Positions 25,658 through 38,310 of a stretch of DNA of 64,000 nucleotides are shown here, one piece after another. Source of the DNA: Whitmania pigra (lineage: Eukaryota; Annelida; Clitellata; Hirudinida; Haemopidae); NCBI GenBank assembly GCA_021613335.1, contig JAJTWR010000021.1, positions 1,007,001 to 1,071,000 on the forward strand. Reading direction: 5' to 3'. Under the pieces are notes generated by a model that saw only the letters and a list, made by a program, of their open reading frames with translations, made no database searches and was not told where the DNA came from. The position numbers and the translations under genes are program-made. Positions within the stretch are counted from its first letter, which is position 1; each line of letters opens with the position of its first letter.

Positions 25658-28600
25658 TAATAATAAAAATAATCAGAAACCTTCTTGTCCTTGTTGAGAT
25701 AGAGTGCATCTTCAGCTTCAACGAAAGAACCATCCTCTTCCTGCCTCATCAGAAGCCACTCAACGCTCCTCAAGATGTTACTCTCGTATTGGGGGAATTG
25801 GTCTCGCAAATCGATCATCACTTCAACCATCATTGATGTGTACCTGTTGGTGATAATGATGTTGATTTTAATTAGATAATGATTAGGTAGTAATTGTGTA
25901 GTCATGTTTTAATTGAAAACAGAAAAGTTTTATTTTATTACAAAATCTTAATTATAATGTGTTTTCAAAAATAATAAATTACGGAATTGTCACAATGAGT
26001 CGCACAATTGTAATAAAGGAATTAATTAATTATTATGTAAATGTTATTCATTTTTGATTTCATCAAGTAAATATTTATTATATTATAAAATCCCTTAGTA
26101 ACAATAACTATTATATTACCTAAATTATATTATTATAATTTTATTATTGTAATTGCTGATCACAAATATTGATTGTAGCCTATTAATTTAAAAGTATATT
26201 TGATTCTATCTATAACTGTTAGTAATTGAATTGATCAACTAACCACACAATTCCTTCGGAAGGTGGATAGAAGGAGTAAGACCAATCAGGATTCACCTTG
26301 TTCATTCTGTAGTGGAGGTCTGAAGCAGTTGTAACGTCACTAATATTAATATTATTAAATCATATAAATGTCACAATCATCGCCGTGATCATTATCATCA
26401 TATGCAGTTCATAGTCGTCGTCATTATAATCATCATCGTCGTCGTCCCCATCCTCATCAAAACCTTACAATGCAGAATGTTCTGGATGCATTCCTCCTTG
26501 TCCACCTTTTTCTCTCCATCTCCTCTAACCGAGATGATGACGTCATCAGCATTAGCAAACAGTCCGTTGCCAGCGACATGCTTCAGTGAATAGGCAGCAG
26601 AGATGAACTTGATTTTCGTCCTATCGTTGAGGAAGCTCAAGGTCTCCAAGTTCCAGCACGTGTACTCCAAGGATGGACCGAAGAGATCACCTGGTAATTA
26701 ACAAAAAAATTATTTTAATTATAATTGACGATTGAAGATGCTAACCGGGTCATTGGGAGTTAAGATGATTATATAAATTATGATAACTTGAATGATGATG
26801 AGTTATGCAATATAAAATGTTATCATTATTAAGTTGGTGAATGTGAAAATGTCATAGGCTTATTAATATCTGATTATTCTTGATTTATGCGATATTTATT
26901 AATATAAATATTTATTAAAATAACATTCACATAAATTTATTGGTACCAGAAAAGCAAATTAATTTAAATTATTAGGTTGTTGCATAAGTTCGTGACGTTA
27001 CATAAAACCATTTTTCTACAACGACTTGTTTGACATTTGGTTAAGTGTTAATATATAACACTTAATAATATATAATATATATAAGACTTAATAATATATA
27101 ATATATATAAGACTTAACAATATATAATATATATAAGACTTAATAATATATAAAATATATAAGACTTAATAATATATAATATATATAAGACTTAATAATA
27201 TATAAAATATATAAGACTTAATAATATATAATATATATAAGACTTAATAATATATAAAATATATAAGACTTAATAATATATAATATATATAAGACTTAAT
27301 AATATGTAAAATATATAAGACTTAATAATATGTAATATATATAAGACTTAATAATATATAAAATATATAAGACCTAATAATATATAATATATATAAGACT
27401 TAATAATATATAATATATATAAGACTTAACAATATATAATATACATAACACTTAATAATATATAATATATATATAAGACTTAGCCAAAAAAGTCGTCGAA
27501 AATATAGTTTAATGTAACGGCACGAACTTATGCGACAACCTAACTAATAATTAGTCATATTCATCAATTTTCTGGAATTTTATCCCCAATACCATCATCC
27601 AAACATTATTTCTACTGTTTTTGCATAAATACCTAAAATAAATAAAACAAATGTTAATTAATAAATTAATGACTACCATAGATCTTGAGAGTAACAGAAT
27701 CAGTGTTGTTGTTGATTTTGATGTCGTGTTGCTTGTTGAGAACAAATGTTGATGTTGACTGGATTCTCAAACCTTTATTCTAAAAGATTTGTTTTAACAT
27801 TTGTAATAATTTGTAAATATTAGTTAAAAAACCGACCAATATTTGCAGATTTTCCAATGTTATTTAAAGTGAAAATGTCAATAAATTAAATTTGTCAACA
27901 TTAAACTATGTTTTGAATATTTTTTTTTAACTAAACTAAATAAATATTTAGTAATTAAAATATAAATAAATAATTAGTTATTAATTCAGAAGAAATAAAA
28001 TGTAAACTCCGGGAAACTTACGTTGACCGTCATGTTGCAACTTGAAAGTTGAGAAACATTGTCATGCTGAACCTCAACATCGATTGAAATCATTTTATTA
28101 GTTGTTGGTTTCACATGGAAAAGTTCAGTAACAACAACAGATGATGCTATCTGGAACGAAGGTCATTATAAAATATTTTAGGCTTCTGTTTAAAATAATA
28201 ATACTTTTTTTTGGACAGATTCTCGGATATTTTTTGCCAAAATATGAAGTAGATTTGCAATATATTTGTAATTATTTTTTTAAATTAACTGATAAATTTA
28301 AACATATAACCAATTATAAAATCTTTTCTAGTACGAATAATAAGTATTGCTGTTAATATTACATTACAATATTACCATTTTTATTTATCTTATTCATGAA
28401 ATTATATTAATTAATTTGTCACCACATCAGCATATAAATCATTGCTAAAAATCATTTGCATAATAACCACTTTAACAGGTCTTTGACTTCCGCATTGTTT
28501 CTCCTTGTCTTCCTCTCCACAAATCACTTGATAATCAGATGATTCTTTTACGTTTACACCGATCTGAAAATTAATTTTGTAGAATGGTAATAAATTATAT

Positions 28601-31600
28601 TAATTAATATTCGGTAAGATAAAATGTCATTTATTACATAAAAATGTTTTTACAAAAAGTGTTCAAATTAATCAAAAACGGTTATTTAGAATTTGATTAG
28701 CTTAAAAATGTAATTTTTTTTTTTTTTAATTTATTGTTCAATCTCAAATATCTACGAACATCCAAAGCGTGAGTTTGTTCGTGGAAGAGTTGAACTTCCA
28801 GCATGAAACTTTCTCCTTCAACAATCTCACTCGGACACTTCAAAGCCACGTGAACTTCTGTGGTTGTTGCAATCTGAATGCAACAAAGTAAAGTATTATT
28901 TATTCATTTAAAAAATTATTTTAAATTACATGATTTGTTTTAGCTTTCTAAGAAGAATTTTTCTAAAATGTTTTTGTAAGCAATTGAAATATTTTTGAAG
29001 TCGAATTTTACAGGTCACAACTACAAACCTCTTTAATTGATTTATAATAATTAATTAAATAAAAACTTGATTATGAATACAAATGTCTTATTCATGTATG
29101 AATGCAAATAGGTATAGGAATACAAACGCCTTGCTTGCATATGAAGACAAATGCGTTACTTGTTTACGAATAAAAGCACATTACTTGCAACGGTGTTGAG
29201 AAGCTCAAACCACTTCCATGATTTGCAACCACAGCAGACATGGTGTAGACCTTGGAAGCGGCAGACAGTTTTAAATTAAAAGTGGCAAGTCCTGAAGAAC
29301 TGTGAATTAAAATTTATTTTGAAAACGTCTTGGTTAAAAAAGGTTTAAAAATAATCTTCATATTTGGCATTAAACTTTTAAACATAAATTTCTTTTTATA
29401 CATTACAGGTTTTTTAAAAGAGTTTTATAGATAATTATAAAAAAAAATTTTTTTATGATATAAAATATCGATAACATACTCTGCTTTTCCATGATACCAG
29501 ACCAAAGAATCAAAATGATCGTAAGGTGGAAGATTTAAGATGTCCTCATGTTTGCTTGGCAAGTTCTTTGGAGGAGCTGCAAGAATTCATAAAAATAAAT
29601 AATTTGCAAAAATTTATGAGTTTAAATTTTTATTAATTTTGTAATTTTGAATTGAATAATTTCGAACTAATTACAGTCAAAAATAATACAACATTTATTT
29701 ATGTATTTATTATAATGGTTTACGATGACTAAAGTTTGCATGTTAAACCACTGCTAATTATAGTTGTTTATTAATGAAATTGCCTCTTAAATCATCATCA
29801 AACCCACATGAATCTTTGATTTCCACATCCGTGAAAATGAGACCTTCTGCTTCCTGCAATAATATTTTATAATAAATTTGATTGTTTATGAAATAGTCTA
29901 TTATTTATTTTACAATACTTATTTTATTGTTTAGAATTGATTAGTTGATCTGTTTAGAAATAATCTCATTAACCGATATTAAAAATTGATTACATTATAA
30001 ATCACCTTAAACACTTGAGCAGGAGATGGGGCTCTTGAAAAGATGGTGATGGTGTCAGCAGATTTTGGAACAATGTTTGGAATGTTGCCGTACTTGAGCT
30101 TCGTAGTCCAATGTTTCATTTTGTTAAATGCCTAAATGTTTCATAACAATTGAAATTGATTTTTTTTTAATTGTTTATTTCACAAATGAAATATGAAATA
30201 GTTGCATGAGTCGAGTAAGTATAACAGAAACAACGACAAAATTAGACATTTAATTCCTTGAAATAATATATTTTATAAAATATCTGATAATCGCTTTATA
30301 CAAAAAGATTTTATTTACTTAAAACTCAAGAAAATTAGAATAAATCTAGTTAAAGGTAATCTGTGACATATAAATATTTTTAATAAAATAAAATTATTAA
30401 ACATTTTTAGCCAAACACAAATATTAAATATTTTTGGGACAACCACTTACAACTTGCTGTCGAATAATTTGTTGATTTTTTTCAAAAACAACAAAGTCCG
30501 AGTTTACAACGAGATAAACATCAGAGTTTGGTTCAGTTCTGACGACTGGATGGATGCTTTCTCCTGGATTTGCTAGTTTTGGACAATTTTCGATCATCAC
30601 CTTAGTTGAATTAAAAAACATTTGCACTGAATCAAAGTTTTAGTCACTTGCAACAATGACTTAAGACATTATGGAGTTTAGGAAATTTATTAATGTCTTT
30701 ATTTTTTTTACATTGATTAATTAACTTATCCCTGTCGAATTTGATTTTATGTCGTAACAATGTTGTTAATGTTGATTCTTTTAAAATATTTTATTTATTT
30801 TTATCTTCTCAAATCTGATATTTTTCGCTTTTTTTGTTTATTGCTTCTTTTCATTATGCTTTAAACTGATTTACATTAAGTACTTTTAATTATCTTAACC
30901 AATTGAAAGTATAATAAGTAACCGTTATTAACCAATAAATAATAACTATTATTTGTCAGTAAATAAATAACTACAAACTTTCTCCTCGTTGTGGTCGACA
31001 GTAAACATGAGACTGTCTGCAACGATTTCTTGTTCCGGTGAAACGGTCCAAACGAGGAGCCAACATGTGCTCATGAAACGAGTTGAGTTGCGAGGGATGG
31101 TAACGGAGAAATTTGAAGAATGGTTCATTAGGAAGCGTTCCAACGAGGTGACCTTTGACCCTGGTATAACTCCAGAGGTCAGCAGAAGACCTTGACTGAA
31201 GACCTGCGGAGATTTTGAAGCACGAGTTATCAAAATCCTGCATTCGCTGCTTGTTGTTGCATACTTTTATAAGGCACTATTTTAATAGCACTTGATGCTG
31301 ATTATTATTGAAAGTTGTTAATTTATTTAATATTTTTATTTAAATTTAAATTAAAAATTTTTAAATTTAATACCTCGTAGAATGCTTTGTCAAAGTGGAC
31401 TGAAGAAAACAGCACAGCTTTCAACTCATCGTTTCCCTGAAATAAATTTTATGAATAATTATTAATTAATAACAATAAAATAATTACATTATGAATTATT
31501 TACTTTTTTCCTCATTTATGCAAATCTAAAAGTCTTAGTAAGACTTAGCAAATAATCTTTCATTTTAAAAAATGTTTGGACTGAGTTAAGATATAAAATT

Positions 31601-34600
31601 GTCTAATTTCACAATTAATAAAAACAACTACAGATTTGTGGCAATTAACTGAATAACATGAATAAATAATGTTGATCAAACGTTATTAAGTTATTGAAGC
31701 CTCACCCTGACTCTCAGCTGCTCACTGGTTAGATCAACTCTTACCGTCATTCCCGAAGGACTGTTGGCATGAAATCTTTCAACTTCAAACTGCACTTTTC
31801 TTGAGACTCCATTTTTGCTGACTGATGCCTGTTCAACGAATAGCGTTCATTTGAAAATTATGGTCTTGGTTCATTATAAATAATAAATGTAATAACTCAT
31901 TTACGTTTTAGCAATGTTTAATGATTTAATTATTTTATATATCACTGCAAATATATGTTATTGTATTATTGTCACTGTAATTATATTATGTAATTTAACA
32001 ATGTATAGATAAGTAACTATAAATTACTAACATAATGTTTCACATAACTCTGAAACCAATACACTTACTCTTATTGAATTAGCAGCTGAAGGACCTAAAA
32101 TTTTAGAAAGATTTTATACCTCAACATGAAATCCAATGTCGTCGTGATGACAAAAATGAGAAAACTGATGAACATCCTCCGAGGTTAGCTGCACTTGATG
32201 AGGATCATGCAAGAAGTATACTGTTTGGTTTGCTGATGAATGACCAACAGTTACGCTGATGTCCATTGGGTAAGTCATAGACTGGCCGAACATTGGTTTC
32301 AATTGCAACTACAAAGCAAATATTATTATTAAATTATTATGTGAGAGATAATTAAAATTATTATTACAATTACTAAGCAATACTTACGAAGTAGTTGAAG
32401 AAATAGCCGAATCTAAAATATCCTGAAGTCAAGTCGTGAACTTTGAACTCGTACGGGAAGTCAACAAAGGTCAGCAATTGTGATTTTGTGACAGAATGAA
32501 TGGAGTTATTCCACAGAGAAGTATTTCTGCTATCTTTCACAGTTGCCACAACTTCAATGGTCTTATTGAGTAGAGTTTCATTATTTGGAAGGTCCAATCG
32601 GGATTTCAAAGTTGCAAGACTTATTGGCAAGCGACCGTATCCTTTGTGCAGCTTAAAAAGCGAATTAGGAATTGAATTATTATTTGTGATATTTATTAAG
32701 CTAAACTTAAGTCAAAATGATCACTTTCAAGGTTTGGGTTGTGAACTGTTTCATCGAATCTTTTAGTTTCACTTCAACTTGAAACATTCCTTCCAGTGGA
32801 AGTCCAGAATGTTGGCTGTAAAAATTTGGAAATTATAAAAATTACTGGGTTACTGCAAATTTATAACAGCTGTAATAAAATTGAACTTTAAATATTAAAA
32901 TCAAAATAAATATTAAAATTAACAATTAAATATTAAAAGAATAAAATTCATATCTAGTTTGTTATTAATAAAATGGATCGATGCTACAAAGAGTAACATC
33001 TGTTTGGTCAATTACTATAAATCAATTGCAATCAATACATTATTAATTACCTGGCCAACAGGTGAACAATAAGATTGTCTTCACTCCACTGGTAGAAACG
33101 GGGAACATTCAAGTTTGCTTGAAACTGTTTGTTTTCTAAAGTTGATGAAATAAAGTATATCAAATAATAATACATATCAAGCAATAATACTTTACAATAA
33201 AACACATTATATAATAATACTTTCACAATTAACAAATAATAAATTCAACCGTGGTTGAGATCAATGTAGACGGTGGTACTTTCGTTCTGATCCTGGAAAT
33301 AAATGTAATTAAACTTAATTTAAGATTCAGTTTTAATGACACAAAATAATTAATAAAATATAATTATTTGAGAAATAAATTAAAAACTGCCAACACGGAC
33401 ACCCTGATAGTGGAAAAACTATGTCTAGGGACGTTTTTTTCAAGAACGGATTTTCTGTGTGATACAATTTGACGCTTAACGACAGTGCTGAATTAAGAAC
33501 CTGTCAAACTTTTATTTTTATACCTGCATGCCTGGAATGGTTCCAAAACTTGCCTATAGGCACATTTTTTTTTAAATTTAATTATTTTAAAATAAAATTT
33601 GTAAAATAAAGTTGGTGATAAAGCTTTTTGGATTTATGTTAGATTTAAAACTTGCTGTTTCGTTTGTGTTTAAGTGACTTTTGATAGAATTCTAAAAGAT
33701 TGTTGGCGATAGATTCTCAGAAAAAAAATGGTTGCCATAGGAAAATGAAATTGAGTTCATGTCTGCCTACGAAAGAACTTATTCTATCACGAAATTCAGC
33801 AAGGAAACGAGTAAAGATGACGCAATGTCATTATAACGAAGTTAATGGCAAAGTGTTTGGAATGTTCTACCAGTAACAGGTCCATTTGAAAGACATTTAT
33901 AATGCTTGCAAATTCTTTCTGAAATTGAATATGATAATGATACAATGATGCTTGTGTTAATGAAGGTGAACCTGATAAAAGCGCTATCGATCTTACATCA
34001 TCAAGATCTGGAAAGCAAAGTTAAGGAACACAGAAAGAATCAAATTATTACCCAACGTTTTTTTAATAAATCGTAATAACTGAGTATTTCCTTCTTAAAT
34101 ATTGTCTACAAATGTGATAAATCACCTTCTATTTATTAATTTATATGGGTTTACTATATGCTATGGTTTAACTTAGATACCTTGATGTAGGGCAAAACCG
34201 CTCACATGGTCATTTTTTGTTGCTAAACTGTTTAAAAGTTAAAGTTAAAGTGTTAAACTTTCCCTATAGGCAGTTTTTACTGCACAAAGTTAATGAAGAT
34301 CTGAGCAAGTCAATTAAGTAATCATTTTAATTGATATTAAATATTTACTTACTAAAATTAGTTGATACCAAATAATTATTTATTTAATTTATTTAACTCA
34401 GTTTATTAAGTTTGCTTTTAATCTTGTTACCTGAACGCGGACAAGAATGGTCAAATTGGTAGCTGGAACGGGTAAGAATGCCGGTATCAACATTTCCTTT
34501 CTGATCATTCCTGCGAATCAATGTGCTCAAATCAATCGAAATCTTGAACAATTGTTTTGACGGTGATGATGATGGCTGTGACGATAAATATCATCAGATA

Positions 34601-36304
34601 GACATCAATAAAAGTATTTGGAAGCTGGAGGTTTGCGCTCCTGCAAGCGAAGGTAAAAGCAACCTAGCTTCTTGTACTGATACGAGTGTACTTGCAAATG
34701 AGCGCTATGTAAATAATTAGCAAACCAAAAAAAATCTTCTTATATATATTTTGAATAAATTTTTAAATTCACCTTTTTCTGGAACTTCATTGGGCCATTC
34801 GGTGTAAATGTTTCTTCCTTTCTGAAAGAAAGATATTTGCATCGTAAATACTGCGATTAAATTAATAAATTTCATTAATTAGTAAAATGTATACTAAAGT
34901 TATATCTTAAAGTTAATGAAAGTGAATTTTTAGTTTTTAACGAGCAACTAACAAGCACAGCAATGTAAACACTTCCAAGGTATGGAGATGCATCCGGATA
35001 TAAGACTATCACATTGAACCCCACTGTGACCAAGTTTGTTTGTAAATTTAAATGTAACATTTAAATATATTAATTAACATATTAGGTGATATTTTGCAGA
35101 TTCAACTTGTATACAAAGAGTATCGCTGATGCAAAATTAATGCACTAACTAACTATTAACTGTGTAAAATAACATGTTTAGTAATAAACGGCAAATTACG
35201 CATGTCTCCGTGCTTGTAGCGTCTTCTATCAGGAGTGATCAATATGTGAAGTTTCTGTCTTCTCACAGGAAGCAAGGAGGAATATTTGAAAATGAAACAT
35301 GTGTCCGATTCCAACTTGAAGTTGTAAGTGGTTTTTAAGATGTCGACATTTCTGGGAATCTGAATTTGTGGATGTAATGTAATGCATAAAGTTGTAAAAA
35401 AATAACTAACACTTAGGAAATGAATTATGAAATCACAAATTACAAAAAAAAGTAGATCTATTAACAAACCATGAAATTGAGTTGCTTTGAAAAGCCTGAG
35501 TCATTAAAAGTAAAAAAAGAATTTTGTTTTAATTAATCAATTAATTTAATTTTTTAACTAATTTATCAATTATCGTATTTAAAACTCATTACATCCATTC
35601 AATAAAACACGTCTTCACGAATTCTTAAATTGTCTCACAAAACAAACAAATTTACTCTTTGGTGATCCATGCAGTTGTAAGGGCCAAATTGATCTGTGGT
35701 TGACAAGCTCTTCAATGCTGGCTTCAATTCTGAGGGTGCAGTTGAACTCAGAAGTGTCACTGGTGTCGCCAACAAATGGGGAAGTCAAGTTGTAAAGCTC
35801 CAAACGAATTGAAAATTCAGATCCAGGATGAATAACTCCGGCCGTGATGATGGAATGAGATCTGAATTTATTTGCGGGTTTATAGATTTTTAATGTAATT
35901 TCTTAATGTTTTTATTCCTAACGTAATCACGTACATCACAATTATAAGACAAGTCAGCAAATAAATGAGAATAATGAACGTAAATGTGATATGCGTTATT
36001 TGTGCTGACATTTAAGAAATAAGAAATATTGACAGCAACTCACTGAAAACATGAACAGTGAGGTACTTTTTAAGTTTTAATTAGCTGGTATAAAATCATA
36101 ACTGCATATGCATATGCGAGGATACCTTCTTTGGCTATTCATTAACTTAATATTCAGTAAACAAATAATATTAACATATTCATTATGCCTCATCATCAAT
36201 GACTTTCCAAATTACCTTAGCGGATCAAACACAGCTTGATAAGCCAAACTCCCATTAGCCAACAAGAAGATGCTTAAGACGAGAATCCACAAAAAATTGC
36301 ACAT
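22252..36304 (-). CDS. alpha-2-macroglobulin family protein without a thioester motif (copy A)
   Basis: Thirty-five exons, all phase-consistent, about 1422 residues, the usual family length: 36216-36304, 35656-35861, 35470-35495, 35200-35359, 34953-35023, 34773-34821, 34431-34510, 33250-33292, 33051-33135, 32725-32815, 32388-32651, 32120-32308, 31706-31828, 31374-31436, 30979-31203, 30451-30600, 30006-30131, 29784-29853, 29480-29576, 29185-29299, 28760-28873, 28477-28563, 28022-28150, 27677-27779, 26469-26690, 26244-26319, 25681-25843, 25052-25132, 24599-24782, 24243-24418, 23621-23785, 23284-23352, 22929-23041, 22576-22720, 22252-22371. It starts with a signal peptide (FLWILVLSIFLLANGSLA). 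Macroglobulin domains follow (SPEQEIVADSLMFTV; VMIENCPKL), then CUB and alpha-helical thioester domains (GDLFGPSLEY; LLMRQEEDGSF) and the receptor-binding domain (DTLVALQALTKYLEMEY). GCGEQ is absent. No anaphylatoxin domain is seen. It is probably a secreted protease- or ligand-binding protein, with no covalent attachment. Confidence 0.93.
25400..25575 (+). repeat. tRNA-derived SINE, complete-looking copy
   Basis: The head resembles a tRNA gene with internal RNA polymerase III boxes: box A-like (ggttggccgaatgg) near 25411 and box B-like (gtgttcgaaaccc) near 25468. A tail follows with two 'gcgc(c/t)atataaatg(g/a)' phrases separated by gcgcctctgacgctatgc. It lies in an intron of the A2M-family gene, opposite to its strand. 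The tail recurs at 44.26-44.34 kb, and weaker copies lie at 2.7, 37.4 and 49.8 kb. Confidence 0.75.
25624..25672 (+). repeat. TAA microsatellite in an A2M-family intron
   Basis: (taa)n with a few aaa interruptions, directly next to a 3' exon border of the gene on the other strand. Confidence 0.85.
26351..26460 (+). repeat. CAT/CGT-rich imperfect simple repeat
   Basis: Interrupted (atc)/(gtc) repeats in the intron between the two exons that encode the thioester-domain region of the A2M-family gene. Simple repeat only. Confidence 0.7.
26971..27543. mobile_element. mariner-like MITE carrying a 26-bp minisatellite
   Basis: Imperfect terminal inverted repeats of roughly 50 bp bound the element. 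The left end begins ttaggttgttgcataagttc, and the right end, read on the other strand, begins ttaggttgtcgcataagttc. TTAGGTTG is the terminal word of many Tc1/mariner elements, and a TA sits at each border. No transposase frame is present. The interior is about 16 tandem units of 26 bp. The whole element lies inside one A2M-family intron (26691-27676). Confidence 0.8.
27045..27482. repeat. 26-bp AT-only minisatellite with alternating units
   Basis: Tandem units of the form ttaataatatataatatatat+aagac (U) alternate in the middle of the array with ttaataatatataaaatata+taagac (V), making a 52-bp higher-order dimer. Units at both ends are U only, with ttaaca variants near each edge. The array is internal to the mariner-like MITE. 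Confidence 0.85.
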
Positions 36305-38310
36305 CTGAAATCAAAACAAAAAATCTTATTACATTTGATCGCAATTCAATCTAATTAGATTTAACTAGATTTAAACGTTTTAAAAATTCCAAGTTATAAT
36401 GAAATGAAAACGATATTTAATAATTAATATCAAACTTTTGCCGTCTGCGAGCGAACGTGGACGACAGAAGAGCAACGAAGCAGAAACAATTCCCAATTGC
36501 AGTGATTTCACTTTGACTTGAAAAACGTGCAACAGATTGTTTTAATCGATGAAATAATTTCATTGTTCAGGACGTTCATTATTGAACTTTATTGATTTTG
36601 CTTTTATATTATATTGCTACAATTGTTAGTGCTACTATAACTAAAATTAATGTTTACTAAAATATAATTTATTACATTACTTAGTTTATCATTTCTAAAT
36701 CTTCATAGTTACGCATCATCAAATAAACATTGTGTTAATATGTGGTTCAAAAATTTAAGTTATGCACATTTAGATTTCATATGTATTTTTAAGAGCATAA
36801 ACTTAAATTAGCTTAAATGTTTGAACCCCATATTACATAAAAATACATGTGAATTTTAAATGCTATACCACCGCGTTAAGTTAATTGATAATAGTTATAA
36901 TAATTAATTAAAGCTCGGGGTTGTAATGGTGTCGCAAAGCAAGACTGTGCAGACCACCTAACGTCCGATTTTATAATATCCATCTAGAAACTTTTCTAAA
37001 GGATTTTATTTCATTTAAATCATTTGAGTTGAAATACTACCAATCACTGATTGCCTTATTATAACATTGCACTAGAGTTGAATTAAACGGACTTGCTTCA
37101 TTTGCGAATTTCCTTAATATCAAATTGGTGGTTCCTTAATATAAAATTATTGCATTATTATTACTAATTCTTGATATAGCTTTGACGTAGCATCACAATA
37201 ATCAGTAATACAATGCAGTACATATTATTCTAATGGTAGGCATATTACATATTTTATAGTAATAATTACACAGTTATAATAAACAAATATAAAATGGTAC
37301 ATTTTTATTAAAATAAATCTATTATAAATGTCCTGCCTCGATTGATATTCACTAAATTGCCTGCGACGAATTGCCCTAGCACCCCTTTGACGTTATGCTT
37401 AGGCGCCACATAAATGGACTATTAGTATCATTCTTAAAAAGTGATGGGCACTTTACTGAAGTACTGAAGTTAAAACTGCTGAAGTTATAACTATTGTACA
37501 TTTTCAGCAGTTACACAGTATTTATAACTATTTTCGTCCTTAGTTGGCAGGTAGTTATAACTACTTTTGTGAAATAATTAGTAGTTATAATTACTTAACA
37601 GATATCAAATAAAAATGTAATATTATTAATATTATTTGTATTTTTGGACTGATATTATCAAATAAGCTAGTGTTTTAATAAAGTAGTTTGAATACTGTAA
37701 AATAAACAATAGCGTTATTAATTACCTCTTATTAAAATTCATGTTTTCTAATTGATTAATCCTGATCCTATAAATCCATAATAAATGAATCCATAACATT
37801 TTTCTTTGTTTGAGGTAAGACGTTTCAGAATAATCAATTCATCTTGTAAATTTAAATATTTAATTTTGTGAAGATTAACAGGCCTTCTATCGCTTATGTA
37901 TAAGGCGCTCCTTTGTATAAGACGCACAATAACTTTTTGAGTGAACGTGAAAAAGCGAACCTGTAAATAAAAGTTTTACAACCACTGTATGGGCGCATCC
38001 AGTCTTAGACCGTAAAGATTATTTTATAATTATGCCATTGTATAGACGGAAAAACACAATGCAGTGTAAGTGTAATATAAGTATTGCCTCTTAAAGTTAC
38101 GTTTCGCAGGTGGAAATTTGTTAGATTCCAAGATCTTTGCTATGAATAATCAGGTGGTCGGACTTTGCATAAAAGTTACTTTGGTATTTGACATTTTAAA
38201 AAGAAAGCCTCAAAATTTCCATTGCACCATTTATTCATTGATTGACAATATCCAATGTCCCAAAAGAAAAACATTTAAAGCAATTGCATTGAGAGCTGAT
38301 GACTCTTCAT
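36305..38310. other. intergenic gap between the two A2M-family genes
   Basis: About 2 kb. It would hold the promoter of copy A. At 37372-37425 there is a degraded SINE tail (gacgttatgcttaggcgcc). From 37440 to 37610 there are diverged repeats of gttataacta and cagttata words of unknown origin. No gene is recognised. Confidence 0.5.

Noticed and set aside
27045..27482. CRISPR-like regular repeats
   Set aside because: Units are directly adjacent with no unique spacers, and the setting is an intron of an animal gene; it is a minisatellite in a MITE.
30971..31243. A 90-codon minus-strand frame overlapping an A2M-family exon
   Set aside because: The neighbouring frame encodes the conserved macroglobulin segment WLLVWTVSPEQEIVADSLMF and splices in phase, so this frame is a shadow.
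33390..34280. Possible DNA transposon in an A2M-family intron
   Set aside because: The word tgcctatagg near 33555 and a similar one near 34265 in mirrored context suggest inverted ends, but the match is short, partly self-palindromic, and no target duplication or transposase is visible.
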